The notes: generated by a model from the sequence alone, not told the origin. A stretch of 31,955 nucleotides of DNA from an uncultured Oscillospiraceae bacterium (GCA_934597585.1 CAKTSA010000018.1:1-31955), one strand, 5' to 3'; shown: positions 15,998 to 24,463, counted from the first letter of the stretch. Made by a program: numbers and translations.

Positions 15998-17737
15998 ATG
16001 GAAAAGAAAAGCACAAAGATAGCGTATTTCGTTGCGCTGGGTATCTTTGTCGTGCTGCTGGTCATTCTCGGCATCGCGTTCAAGGATACGCCGCTCCCCA
16101 CCTTTGAGGTCGACGGCGAGATCGTCGAGGCCGCCACTCCCTTTGCAGGCACCTTCTGGTCCCTGCTGCCCCCCATTGTTGCCATCGTGCTGGCCCTGAT
16201 CTCTAAGGAAGTGTATTCCTCTCTGTTCCTTGGCTGCCTGGTGGGCGCGCTGCTGTACACCGGCTTCGCCCCCTGGGACACCGCCGTGGCCCTGGTGGGT
16301 GCCGACTACGGCATCGTCTCCGTTCTGGCCGACAGCTATAACATGGGTATCATTGTGTTCCTAGTTGTTCTGGGTATCATGGTGGACCTGATGAACAAGG
16401 GCGGCGGCTCCGAGGCCTTCGGCCGCTGGGCCAAGAAGACCGTCACCAGCCGCGCCGGTGCGCAGCTGATGACCATGCTGCTGGGCGTCCTGATCTTCAT
16501 CGACGACTACTTCAACTGCCTGACCGTGGGTGCCGTCATGCGTCCCGTCACCGAGTCCCACAAGATCTCCCGCGCCAAGCTGGCCTACATCATCGACGCT
16601 ACCGCCGCTCCCGTCTGCATGATCGCCCCGGTCTCCTCCTGGGCTGCTGCCGTGTCCGGCTACGTCAACTCCGACTCCGTCAACGGTATCGAGATGTTCA
16701 TCAAGCAGATCCCCTGGAACTACTACTGCCTGCTGACCCTGGTGATGATCGTGGTCATCTCCCTGCTGAACATCGACTACGGCTCCATGCTGACCCATGA
16801 GTACAACGCCCAGGTCAAGGATGACCTGTTCACCACCCCCGAGCGTCCCTTCGCCGGTGCCGACGATTACGAGAAGCCCGCTTCCGGTAAGTCCTCCGTG
16901 GCCGACCTGCTGGTGCCCGTCATCGTCCTGATCATCGTCTGCGTGGTCTCCCTGATCTGGTCCGGCGGCTACTATGATGATACCGCTGACTGCTACCATG
17001 ACTTCATGGTGTCCTTCTCCAACGCCGACGCCGGCGCGGCCCTGGCTCTGGGCGGCCTCATCGGCTGCGTGTTCACCTTCATCTACTTCTGGGTGCGCGG
17101 CGCCATCGGCTTCGAGAAGTCCTTCGAGTCTGTTCCCCAGGGCTTCATCCAGATGATCGCCCCCATCCTGATCCTGACCTTTGCCTGGACCCTGTGCTCC
17201 TTCACCCGCTACGCCATGTACTCCGCCGAGTTCGTCAAGAACGCCATGGCTGGTGCAGGCGATCTGAAGGTCTTCCTGCCCGCCGTGATCTTCATCATCG
17301 GCGCCGCCATCGGCTTTGCCACCGGTACCTCCTGGGGCACCATCGGCATCATGGCCCCCATCGTCGTCGCGGTCTTTGACTACGACGTGGAGCCCGTCCT
17401 GTGCACCATCGGCCTGGCCGCTGCCTGCTCCGGCGGCGTGATGGGCGACCACTGCTCCCCCATCTCCGATACCACCATCATGGCCTCTGCCGGTGCCCAC
17501 TGCTTCCACCTGAACCACGTGTTCACCCAGCTGCCCTATGCCCTGACCGTCTCCGGCGTGGCATTCGTCAGCTTCATCCTGGCCGGCCTGATCCAGAACG
17601 TGGTCATCAACCTGATCATTGCCGTGGCCCTGATGGTCGCCACCCTGCTGGTCATCAAGACCGTCGTTGCCAAGAAGCACGCCGGTATCTTCCAGGAAAT
17701 GGCCGAGGCCAACAAGGTCCTGGCCAACCAGAAGTAA
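15998..17737 (+). CDS. NhaC-family Na+/H+ antiporter, copy 3 of 3
   Basis: Encodes 579 residues; ATG 15998 behind GAGGAGG. It has the same motifs as the other copies (IDDYFNCLTVGAVMRPV, GTSWGTIGIMAPIV, GDHCSPISDTT). It is the most diverged copy: residues about 88-118 are replaced (YTGFAPWDTAVALVGADYG), and the segment after PERPFAGADDYE has EKPASGKSSVADLLVP. So it probably split off before the copy 1/copy 2 duplication, or was under different selection. Its leader has an ACGAG in place of ATGAG before the ribosome-binding site. It ends with its own terminator. Confidence 0.92.
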   Translation: MEKKSTKIAYFVALGIFVVLLVILGIAFKDTPLPTFEVDGEIVEAATPFAGTFWSLLPPIVAIVLALISKEVYSSLFLGCLVGALLYTGFAPWDTAVALVGADYGIVSVLADSYNMGIIVFLVVLGIMVDLMNKGGGSEAFGRWAKKTVTSRAGAQLMTMLLGVLIFIDDYFNCLTVGAVMRPVTESHKISRAKLAYIIDATAAPVCMIAPVSSWAAAVSGYVNSDSVNGIEMFIKQIPWNYYCLLTLVMIVVISLLNIDYGSMLTHEYNAQVKDDLFTTPERPFAGADDYEKPASGKSSVADLLVPVIVLIIVCVVSLIWSGGYYDDTADCYHDFMVSFSNADAGAALALGGLIGCVFTFIYFWVRGAIGFEKSFESVPQGFIQMIAPILILTFAWTLCSFTRYAMYSAEFVKNAMAGAGDLKVFLPAVIFIIGAAIGFATGTSWGTIGIMAPIVVAVFDYDVEPVLCTIGLAAACSGGVMGDHCSPISDTTIMASAGAHCFHLNHVFTQLPYALTVSGVAFVSFILAGLIQNVVINLIIAVALMVATLLVIKTVVAKKHAGIFQEMAEANKVLANQK

Positions 17738-17780
17738 CCCCCCTTTGTCAGCGCACTGTACCTTTCCGGGCTCAGTGAAA

Positions 17781-17818
17781 GAGCGCCGCGGGCCCCAAGC
17801 CCGCGGCGCTCAATTTTT
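17781..17818 (+). terminator. Terminator after antiporter copy 3
   Basis: GAGCGCCGCGGGC pairs perfectly with GCCCGCGGCGCTC around CCCAA, followed by AATTTTTG. Confidence 0.88.
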
Positions 17819-17864
17819 GTGTGCAGCGTCGGTACCGCTGACATCCGAAGAGCGCCGCACAAAA

Positions 17865-17980
17865 GCCTCCCTCTGCGAGGGAGGTGGCATGACCGCAGGT
17901 CATGACGAAGGGAGAGAATAAAAGGCTGAAATTCTCTACCCCAGCCGGCTTCGCCGCCAGCCCCCTCTCAGAGGGGGCCT
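17865..17980. repeat. Inverted pair of CCTCCC double-hairpin repeats
   Basis: A plus-strand unit at 17865-17916 (CCTCCCTC-TGC-GAGGGAGG, then GGCATGACC-GCA-GGTCATG) faces a minus-strand unit at 17939-17980 (reading CCCCCTC-TGA-GAGGGGG, then TGGCGGC-GAA-GCCGGCT). Stem bases differ between units, but pairing is kept, as in the unit at 2161. It occupies most of the gap 17819-18011, which has no gene. Confidence 0.6.
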
Positions 17981-18011
17981 CAAAACTGGCACATTGCTGC
18001 AAATTCAATAG

Positions 18012-18044
18012 AAAAAAGGGGCGGGAACAATTCCCGCCCCTTAT
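18012..18044. terminator. Terminator of the ATP-grasp gene (bidirectional)
   Basis: AAGGGGCGGGAA-CAA-TTCCCGCCCCTT with an A run on the left side, which reads as a T run after the stem on the minus strand. Confidence 0.85.
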
Positions 18045-18069
18045 GCGTCTCTATTATGTTTGCAGCTTT

Positions 18070-19089
18070 TTATACCTGGATCCCGTACTTCTCAAACCGG
18101 GGGATCAGCCCCTGCCGGGGGTGGGGATCGCCGTCGTCGGGGATCTGGGCCAGATCATAGCCGGGATAGTCGTTGCCCTCGATGATGGCCGGCCCCTTCT
18201 CCGTCATGCAGATGTCCCAGCCCACATAGTGGAACTCCGGATACATCAGCGCCGCCTGCAGCGCCAGGGCCTTCACCTCCTGGTGCATGGGCATCTGATA
18301 GCCCTTCAGCTCGATGCCGGTGGTGGGGTGGCGGTCGTACTTCTTCAGCTCCTCGTCGTGGCCCTGCCCGGCGATCTTGCCGGTGTCCAGATCGAACCGC
18401 ATGGTGATGCCGCCCCGGCCCATGTTGTCAAAGGCCATCCCGCCGGTGCCCGCCTTGCAGGCGGCGTAGATCACCAGCGGCTCGCCGTCTTTCACAAAGG
18501 TGGCCACCCGGATGCAGTTGATGGAGTCCGGATGCAGCGCCGCCGCCTGGGGATGCTGCCGGATGACCTCCTCGCAGATGCCGAACCGCTTCTCCGGCCG
18601 CTTCACATAGGCCCACATGGCCTCCACATCGGCGAAATCCTTCTTGTACAGCTTCTCGATGCCGCTGCCGCAGTCCCCGTCGATGGGCTTCACGATCACC
18701 GCGTCCTTGTCCGCCACAAACGCCGCGAACTGCGCCGCGTCCGCCGTGAACAGATTCAGCGCCTCCCGCCCCATCAGCGGCCGGAACTTCTCAAAAAACG
18801 CGTTCTTGTCGTTGAAGATGGCCGCGTCCGTCCGGTTGTTCACCCGCTTCACAAAGGCGGCCGACCGCACCCGGGTCAGATACGTGGCCCGCTCCGCGTC
18901 GCTCAGGTCGTAAAATTCAAACATCATATAGTCCGTGGGCCCCGCGCCGTAGCGCTTGGCGCACCGCAGCATGTCGGTAAACAGCGCCGCCGTAGGCCTG
19001 CCGCAGATGGCGTGGGCCTTCTCAGCCGTCTCCCACACCCGGCGCAGCGGCACGCTCTTGGCCGCCTGACGAATGGAACTCAGTTTCAT
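18070..19089 (-). CDS. ATP-grasp protein (sugar-transfer-associated type)
   Basis: Encodes 339 residues; ATG 19089, preceded by AAAGGATG at slightly long spacing. The central and C-terminal parts show the ATP-grasp pattern: DAVIVKPIDGDCGSGIEKL as the ATP-lysine and glycine-rich loop, HPDSINCIRVATF, and near the end YVGWDICMTEKGPAIIEGND with the Mg-binding Glu/Asn. This matches the family PF14397 often found in polysaccharide or teichoic-acid-like gene clusters. ATP-grasp enzymes ligate a carboxylate to an amine or thiol; the actual substrates here are unknown. It is a single-gene unit; neighbours on both sides have other orientations or terminators. Confidence 0.8.
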   Translation of the reverse strand: MKLSSIRQAAKSVPLRRVWETAEKAHAICGRPTAALFTDMLRCAKRYGAGPTDYMMFEFYDLSDAERATYLTRVRSAAFVKRVNNRTDAAIFNDKNAFFEKFRPLMGREALNLFTADAAQFAAFVADKDAVIVKPIDGDCGSGIEKLYKKDFADVEAMWAYVKRPEKRFGICEEVIRQHPQAAALHPDSINCIRVATFVKDGEPLVIYAACKAGTGGMAFDNMGRGGITMRFDLDTGKIAGQGHDEELKKYDRHPTTGIELKGYQMPMHQEVKALALQAALMYPEFHYVGWDICMTEKGPAIIEGNDYPGYDLAQIPDDGDPHPRQGLIPRFEKYGIQV

Positions 19090-19124
19090 AAAGGCAGATC
19101 ATCCTTTCATAACAGGTACTTATC

Positions 19125-19130
19125 ATTATA
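19125..19130 (-). promoter_or_regulatory. -10 element for the ATP-grasp gene
   Basis: The minus strand has TATAAT at 19125-19130, 35 bases before the start; no convincing -35 hexamer is seen. Confidence 0.4.
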
Positions 19131-19245
19131 CCGGATTTACAGCAAAAGAAAAGCCCCCACAGCCAAATTTCCGCCCCGCACCCATGAAAAAAACGAAACA
19201 CAGCCATAAAGAGAGAAAATTTTGCGAAAAAATCTCCCACACCCC

Positions 19246-19274
19246 TTGACAGCTGTACCACATCGTGGTATAAG
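19246..19274 (+). promoter_or_regulatory. Promoter of the GntR/ABC operon
   Basis: TTGACA (19246-19251), 17 bases, TATAAG (19269-19274). A small palindrome ACCAC-ATC-GTGGT lies in the spacer, and the operator at 19274-19296 covers the expected transcription start. Confidence 0.85.
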
Positions 19275-19296
19275 TGTATTAACACGCTTAATACAC
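19274..19296. promoter_or_regulatory. Candidate operator of the YtrA-type regulator
   Basis: GTGTATTAA and TTAATACAC, a perfect 9-bp inverted repeat around CACGC, directly downstream of the -10 hexamer. YtrA-subfamily GntR regulators bind inverted repeats of this type in front of their own ABC operons, so autorepression is likely. Confidence 0.75.
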
Positions 19297-19319
19297 TACA
19301 CTCGGAAGGAGTGACCCTT

Positions 19320-19679
19320 ATGATCCATCTGGACTATCGGGACGGCCGACCCATCTACGAGCAGGTGAAGGACAGCCTGCGCCGTCTGATGGTCACCGGT
19401 GTCCTGGCCCCCGGCGACAAGCTGCCGTCGGTGCGCTCCATGGCCTCGCAGCTGTCCATCAACCCCAACACCATCCAACGTGCCTATGCCGAGCTGGAGT
19501 CCGAGGGCTACGTCGTCTCCATCACCGGCAAAGGCAGCTTCGTGGCGGAGGGCGACACCCAGAACGCCGCCCGCAAGTCCGAGCTGACCGGCAGGCTCCG
19601 CCCTCTTCTGGAGGAGCTGCGCAGCCTGGGCATGACCCGTGAAGAGCTCCTGCAGCTCTGGGAAGGAGAGAAGAAGTAA
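19320..19679 (+). CDS. GntR-family regulator, YtrA subfamily
   Basis: Encodes 119 residues from ATG 19320, with AAGGAG at good distance; a GTG three codons upstream lies within that site and was not used. Residues 1-75 are the GntR winged helix (LDYRDGRPIYEQVKDSLRRL, PGDKLPSVRSMASQLSINPN, TIQRAYAELESEGYVVS, GKGSFVAE). The remaining about 45 residues form the short two-helix tail typical of YtrA proteins rather than a large ligand domain. Stop and next start overlap as TAATG, so regulator and ABC genes are one operon. YtrA-type operons respond in some species to cell-wall antibiotics; the signal here is unknown. Confidence 0.93.
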   Translation: MIHLDYRDGRPIYEQVKDSLRRLMVTGVLAPGDKLPSVRSMASQLSINPNTIQRAYAELESEGYVVSITGKGSFVAEGDTQNAARKSELTGRLRPLLEELRSLGMTREELLQLWEGEKK

Positions 19680-20575
19680 TGCTAGAAGCAAAAAATGTCG
19701 TCAAAACCTTTGATGGCTTCCGCGCCCTGGACGACGCCAGCCTGACCGTTCCCAAGGGCGCGGTCTACGGCCTGGTGGGCCCCAACGGCGCCGGCAAGTC
19801 CACCATCATCCGCCACTTTACCGGCGTCTGCCGCCCCGACAGCGGCTCCCTGACCCTGGAGGGCCAGCCCATCTACGAAAACACCGCCGTCAAGCAGCGC
19901 CTCTGCGTCATCCCCGACGACTGGTTCTATTTCTCCCAGTGGTCCATCCGTGAGATGGCCCGCCTCTACAAGGGCATGTACCCCACCTTCAGCCAGGAGC
20001 GCTACGACAAAATGCACGAGGTCTTCCCCCTGGACGACCGCCAGATGATCCGCCGCATGAGCAAGGGCATGCAGAAGCAGGCCGCCTTCTGGATTACCAT
20101 GTCCTGCATGCCCGAGTACCTGATCCTGGACGAACCGGTGGACGGCCTGGACCCCGTCATGCGCCGCCAGGTCTGGTCCCTGCTGCTGGGCGACGTGGCC
20201 GAGCGGGGCACCACCGTCCTGGTGTCCAGCCACAACCTCCGTGAGCTGGAGGACGTCTGCGACCACGTGGGCATCATGAACAAGGGCAAGGTGCTGCTGG
20301 AGCGCAGCCTGTCCGACCTGCAGGACAACACCGTGAAATTACAGGTGGCCTTCGGCGGCGAGGAGCCGGAGCTGCCTGCCAGCCTCAACGTCCTGCATCA
20401 CGAGCGCATCGGCCGCGTCCATACCTACATTGTCCGCGGCAATCAGAACGCCATTCTGGCCCAGGTGTCCGCTCTCCAGCCCATCCTGCTGGAGGCCATC
20501 CCCCTGACCCTGGAGGAGATCTTTATCTACGAGATGGGAGGTGCCGATTATGCGGTCCATGATATCGTCCTCTGA
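19679..20575 (+). CDS. ABC transporter ATP-binding protein (YtrB-type)
   Basis: Encodes 298 residues. Walker A GPNGAGKST (34-42), signature MSKGMQKQ (127-134) in place of the usual LSGGQ, Walker B YLILDEP (147-153), D-loop GLDP and switch His in VLVSSHNLRELEDV. The SKGM variant of the signature is common in YtrB-like exporters. The Q-loop region reads CVIPDDWFYF, without the usual Gln. A C-terminal extension of about 80 residues follows the nucleotide-binding domain. The start overlaps the regulator stop; the end overlaps the permease start by 26 bases. It should power export by the permease that follows. Confidence 0.92.
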   Translation: MLEAKNVVKTFDGFRALDDASLTVPKGAVYGLVGPNGAGKSTIIRHFTGVCRPDSGSLTLEGQPIYENTAVKQRLCVIPDDWFYFSQWSIREMARLYKGMYPTFSQERYDKMHEVFPLDDRQMIRRMSKGMQKQAAFWITMSCMPEYLILDEPVDGLDPVMRRQVWSLLLGDVAERGTTVLVSSHNLRELEDVCDHVGIMNKGKVLLERSLSDLQDNTVKLQVAFGGEEPELPASLNVLHHERIGRVHTYIVRGNQNAILAQVSALQPILLEAIPLTLEEIFIYEMGGADYAVHDIVL

Positions 20576-22451
20576 GCGCGCCCTGGCCCGCGCCGACTTC
20601 CGCCGCTTCTGGCCTCTGCTGTTCGGCTATGCCGTGCTGTGGATCTGCGCCCTGCCCCTGACCCTGTGGAGCCGCCGGGACTACCTCAGTCCCCGCCGCC
20701 CCCTGGAGGCCATGTCCAGCATCAATAGCTATCTCAATGGCGCCGTCAGCGCCGCCATCATCCTCTCCGCCTGCTTTGCCGTGCTGCTGGCCATGGCCCT
20801 GTATGCCTACCTGATGAACGGCCGCAGCGTGGGATTGATGCACGCCCTGCCCATCACCCGGGGCCGCCAGTTTGCCACCCACTTCACCGTGGGCGTGGCC
20901 ATGTTCACCGCGGTCCACCTGGCGGCGGCTCTCCTGACCCTGCCGGTCCAGGCCGCCCTGGGCGCCGTCGACCTGCGGGGCACCTGGGAGTGGTTCGCCT
21001 CGGCGGAGCTCACCAGCCTCTTCTTCTTCGCCCTGGCTACATTGTGCGCCATGGTCACCGGCTGGCTCCTGGCCATCCCCGTCATCTTCGCCGGCGTCAA
21101 CTTCCTGTTCGCCGCCTTCTGGCTGCTGTTCTCCGCCACCACCCAGATGTTCTACTGGGGCTACGAGAACGCCGGCTGGCCCGCCTGGGTGGATTGGCTG
21201 ACCCCCCTCGTCCGCCTGTACAACGCCGTCAGCCCCAAGGGCCCGGAGGACATCGGCCTCAACGGCGTGGAAAACGGCTCCCGTTACTACCTTCAGTATG
21301 TCCCCGCCACCTTCTGGACGGCCCTGCTGATCTATACCGCCGTGGCGGTGCTCTTCATCGTGGTGGCCTGCCTCTTCTGCCGCGCCCGCCACAGCGAGAC
21401 CGCCGGCGACGCCATCGTCTTCCCCTGGCTGCGGCCCATCGTGCTGTACGTCATCTCCCTGGCCGGCGGTATGGGCCTGGGCCTGCTGCTGTGGGCCATG
21501 TTCCGCCGCGGCACCGACGTCCTGGGCCTGCTGCTGTGCCAGATCCTCTGCGGCCTGGTGGTCTACTTCGGCGTCCAGATGCTGCTCCACAAGTCCTTCC
21601 GGGTCTTTGACCGTCGGGGCTGGCTGGGTGCGGCCGCTCTGGCAGCCGCCCTGGTGATCATCGGCCTGGTGGTCCGGTTCGACGCCTTCGGCGCCCAGAA
21701 ATACGTCCCCGACGCGGACCAGATCGAGAGCGCCAGCCTGAGCTGCCGCGACATCGTCGTCGGCGGCCTTGAGGACCCCCAGGGCCTGGAAAAGCTCACC
21801 GCCTTCCACCGGGCCATCCTGGACCAGGGCCAGCCCACCGAGCAGGAGATCAACGATGTTATCAGCGCCCCCACCAGCGAGTACGACGGCACGCAGCAGT
21901 ATATCACCTTCAACTTTACCTACAAGCTGAAGAGCGGCAGCTCTGTCCGCCGTACCTATACCCAGATCGTCCGCCGGGATACCCCCCTGTACCAGATTGC
22001 CAACGCTTTCTACAACGACCCCGCGGTGAAGGCCACCAGCCACAGCGACCGCTATAGCTACGTGGAGATCGACCCCGCCACCATCACCGGCGGCTGGTTC
22101 AACAACTACCGGCAGGACGGACAGTCTGTGGAGCTCACCGCGGCCCAGACCCGCCAGCTCTACGCTGCCATCCAGCGCTACTATGACGCCAACCGCCAGC
22201 AGACCGTGGACATTCTGGACGACACCGCCGCCCAGCAGCGCACCACCTGCTTCTACCTGGAGTTCAACTACCACGACGCGGAGCATGATCATACCGATTC
22301 CGCCGGTGACGGAAACAGCACCGTCTCGGCGACGGAAACCGGCGACTGCTTCTGGAACCTGGACGACCTCCCCGCCGACTGCACCGAGGTCCTTGACCTC
22401 CTGGTCTCCTTCGGCCTGGCCGAAACCACCGACCAGCTGCTGTACGATTGA
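20550..22451 (+). CDS. ABC transporter permease with large extracytoplasmic C-terminal domain
   Basis: Encodes 633 residues. ATG 20550 is chosen because GGGAGGTG lies 7 bases before it; a GTG at 20541 is within that site. About 8-10 membrane helices fill residues 15-375 in two blocks (for example LFGYAVLWICALPLTLW, and a later set ending in ALVIIGLVVRFDAFG). From about residue 385 the protein is soluble and has no cysteine-rich or enzymatic motif that I know. The layout fits ABC-2-type permeases encoded with YtrA/YtrB. It is the last gene of the operon; no partner permease follows, so it may work as a homodimer. Confidence 0.82.
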   Translation: MRSMISSSERALARADFRRFWPLLFGYAVLWICALPLTLWSRRDYLSPRRPLEAMSSINSYLNGAVSAAIILSACFAVLLAMALYAYLMNGRSVGLMHALPITRGRQFATHFTVGVAMFTAVHLAAALLTLPVQAALGAVDLRGTWEWFASAELTSLFFFALATLCAMVTGWLLAIPVIFAGVNFLFAAFWLLFSATTQMFYWGYENAGWPAWVDWLTPLVRLYNAVSPKGPEDIGLNGVENGSRYYLQYVPATFWTALLIYTAVAVLFIVVACLFCRARHSETAGDAIVFPWLRPIVLYVISLAGGMGLGLLLWAMFRRGTDVLGLLLCQILCGLVVYFGVQMLLHKSFRVFDRRGWLGAAALAAALVIIGLVVRFDAFGAQKYVPDADQIESASLSCRDIVVGGLEDPQGLEKLTAFHRAILDQGQPTEQEINDVISAPTSEYDGTQQYITFNFTYKLKSGSSVRRTYTQIVRRDTPLYQIANAFYNDPAVKATSHSDRYSYVEIDPATITGGWFNNYRQDGQSVELTAAQTRQLYAAIQRYYDANRQQTVDILDDTAAQQRTTCFYLEFNYHDAEHDHTDSAGDGNSTVSATETGDCFWNLDDLPADCTEVLDLLVSFGLAETTDQLLYD

Positions 22452-22474
22452 CGCCAAAGGCCCGATAGACCTTT

Positions 22475-22503
22475 CGTAGGGGGCGGCGTCCTCGACGCCC
22501 CGC
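22475..22503 (+). repeat. GTAG-headed hairpin repeat unit
   Basis: Identical over 29 bases to 429-457. It lies 24 bases after the permease stop and immediately before the larger palindromic element at 22509. Confidence 0.65.
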
Positions 22504-22508
22504 ATGAG

Positions 22509-22953
22509 GGTGTTTCGTCCCTGCGGGGACGAGGTACTTTTGGCCGCTGTCCCAAAAGTACCCAAAAGGACAGCTTAAACCTGCGGTTTAAGAATCCGCC
22601 CACGCTGTGCCTTGTTTTTCAGCGGCATTTTGTACCACGCGTTCGCGGAACAGGGTGATTGTCGTTTCGTATGACGCATTGACTTCCGTTTTGCGCCGCT
22701 GCCGCTCACATTTTCGACGGTAGACACTAACGCGTTGTCCGACGCTGGCATCAGCGGCAGCGGCGCAGGAGCAGAGACGATCCTTTTGACGAATCGAAAA
22801 GGAAATTCTCCTGCAAACGCGTGGTAAACGCCCCTGCTTCTGCACGCGCTATAGCGCGCCGGTCAGTGAAGGAACCGGAGGTTCCTTCCGGTGCTTTTGC
22901 CTACTTTTGGCACTGTAGCCAAAAGTAGGTCGCGCTCGGAAGCGCGAAACATC
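22509..22953. repeat. Composite palindromic element A (two half-units, six terminal hairpins)
   Basis: From each end inward the same order is seen. Hairpin 1: CGTCCC/GGGACG (22516-22531) on the left, TCGCGCT/AGCGCGA (22930-22947) on the right. Hairpin 2: GTACTTTTGG/CCAAAAGTAC (22534-22561) left, CTACTTTTGGC/GCCAAAAGTAG (22901-22928) right. Hairpin 3: CTTAAACC/GGTTTAAG (22574-22592) left, AAGGAACC/GGTTCCTT (22869-22887) right. The inner parts are also inverse relatives: TACCACGCG, then GCGCCGCTGCCGCT on the left and the complement on the right. A minus-strand frame at 22588-22845 is not taken as a gene. No gene is seen in 22452-23086. Confidence 0.8.
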
Positions 22954-23011
22954 TCCCCCAACCACACCGCGGCGCACGACGCACCGCGTATCACAACCCC
23001 ATACACCCGAC

Positions 23012-23038
23012 GGGGTGGGCAAAATGCCCACCCCTCCG
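23012..23038 (-). repeat. GGAG-headed hairpin repeat unit
   Basis: On the minus strand CGGAGGGGTGGGCA is followed by TTT and the complement TGCCCACCCC: a perfect 10-bp stem with a GGAG head instead of GTAG. It lies 49 bases before the glycosyltransferase start, without a T tail, so it is not a normal terminator. Confidence 0.5.
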
Positions 23039-23086
23039 CGAAGCGCACCCATTTTTCGGGTGGCGGCACAAAGGAGGCCGTATCCC

Positions 23087-24331
23087 ATGACTACCCTACA
23101 GATCATCAATCTCGCCATCATGCTGGCGTTTTTCCTCTGCTATTCCTACCAGTTCTTCTATATCCCCGTGGCCTGGTTCAAGAAGGATGCCCCCCACCGT
23201 GAGCCAGTGCCCCACCGCATCGCCGTCCTCATCGCCGCCCGCAACGAGCAGGCCGTCATCGGCAACCTCATCGACAGCATCAACGCCCAGGACTACCCCG
23301 CCGACAAGGTGGACGTCTTTGTGGTGGCCGACAACTGCACCGATCTCACCGGCTCTGTGGCCGGGGCCCACGGCGCCAACGTCTACTTCCGCAACAACAC
23401 CGACCAGGTGGGCAAGGGCTACGCCCTCCAGTACCTCCTCCGCTGCATTGAGGAGGACTATGCTCCCTACGACGGCTACCTGGTCCTGGACGCCGACAAC
23501 ATCCTCTCTCCCGACTACATCACCGAGATCAACAAGACCTTCTCCGACGGCTACCAGATCGTCACCAGCTACCGCAACTCCAAGAACTACGGCGACAACT
23601 GGATCAGCGCCGGTTACGCCCTCTGGTTTCTGCGGGAGAGCCGCTATCTCAACGGCGCGCGGTGCCGTCTGGGCAGCTCCTGCGCCGTCAGCGGCACCGG
23701 CTTTCTCTTTTCCCGCCGCATCCTGGAAAAGTGCGGCGGCTGGAACTTCTTCCTGCTGACCGAGGATATCCAGTTCACCATCGCCAACGTCCTCCGGGGC
23801 GAAAAGGTGGGCTATTGCCCCACCGCCGTCCTCTATGACGAGCAGCCCACCACCTTCCGCCAGTCCTTCCGCCAGCGGCTCCGCTGGTCCCGGGGCTACC
23901 TGCAGGTGTTCGGCAAGTACGGCGTGTCCCTGTTCCGGGGCATCTTCCGGGGCAGCTTCTCCTGCTACGATATGACCATGAACATCATGCCCGCCGCCGT
24001 TCTCTCCGGCGCCTCCATCGCCGTCAACCTGGGCGCGGCCCTCTATAACTGCCTCAACGGCGGCGACTGGTCCATCCTGGCCGCCTGCCTGCTGCAGAGC
24101 TTCCTGAGCCTGTATCTCACCGTCTTCGTCCTGGGCGTCATTACCACTATCACCGAGTGGGACAACATCTACTGCTCCGCCACCAAGAAGGTCTGGTACG
24201 CCATCACCTTCCCCGTGTTTATGTTCACCTACATCCCCATCGTCATCGTCTCCCTCTTCCACAACCCCGCCTGGCAGCCCATCCACCACAGCCGCAGCGT
24301 GGACCTCCACCAGATCTGCGCCGGCAAGTAA
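23087..24331 (+). CDS. Membrane glycosyltransferase, family 2 (processive type)
   Basis: Encodes 414 residues; ATG 23087 follows AAAGGAGGC, while the longer frame starts inside a repeat hairpin. One N-terminal membrane helix (about 5-28), then a GT-A domain: IAVLIAARNEQAVIGNLIDS (45-64), ADNCTD (81-86), metal-binding DAD (135-137), acceptor-side TED (225-227) and QRLRW (263-267). Three or four membrane helices follow (about 285-395). TED plus QxxRW marks processive or membrane-synthase GT2 enzymes such as hyaluronan or poly-GlcNAc synthases. Which sugar is used cannot be said. It is a single gene with its own terminator. Confidence 0.9.
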   Translation: MTTLQIINLAIMLAFFLCYSYQFFYIPVAWFKKDAPHREPVPHRIAVLIAARNEQAVIGNLIDSINAQDYPADKVDVFVVADNCTDLTGSVAGAHGANVYFRNNTDQVGKGYALQYLLRCIEEDYAPYDGYLVLDADNILSPDYITEINKTFSDGYQIVTSYRNSKNYGDNWISAGYALWFLRESRYLNGARCRLGSSCAVSGTGFLFSRRILEKCGGWNFFLLTEDIQFTIANVLRGEKVGYCPTAVLYDEQPTTFRQSFRQRLRWSRGYLQVFGKYGVSLFRGIFRGSFSCYDMTMNIMPAAVLSGASIAVNLGAALYNCLNGGDWSILAACLLQSFLSLYLTVFVLGVITTITEWDNIYCSATKKVWYAITFPVFMFTYIPIVIVSLFHNPAWQPIHHSRSVDLHQICAGK

Positions 24332-24362
24332 GGGCCGCCGCACTGCAGCCGCGGAGAAATTC

Positions 24363-24400
24363 CGTAGGGGCGGCGGGTCTCACACTGCCCGCCGCCCCGC
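24363..24400 (+). repeat. GTAG-headed hairpin repeat unit
   Basis: CGTAG followed by a perfect 11-bp stem, GGGGCGGCGGG (24367-24377) with CCCGCCGCCCC (24388-24398). It directly precedes the terminator of the glycosyltransferase gene. Confidence 0.6.
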
Positions 24401-24437
24401 AAAAAACAGCCGCCTCACGACGGCGGCTGATTTTTTG
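24401..24437 (+). terminator. Terminator after the glycosyltransferase gene
   Basis: CAGCCGCC pairs with GGCGGCTG; an A run precedes and a T run (ATTTTTTG) follows. Confidence 0.88.
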
Positions 24438-24463
24438 CGCCTTTTCACCCCCATAAACCCCGT

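Noticed and set aside
22588..22845. An 85-codon minus-strand frame in element A, with similar peptides (RKKDRL..AAAADA) readable in element B
   Set aside because: The peptide similarity follows from near-identical DNA in the half-units. The left half-unit of A is not open in the matching frame, and no good ribosome-binding site is present. Structure, not coding, explains the conservation.
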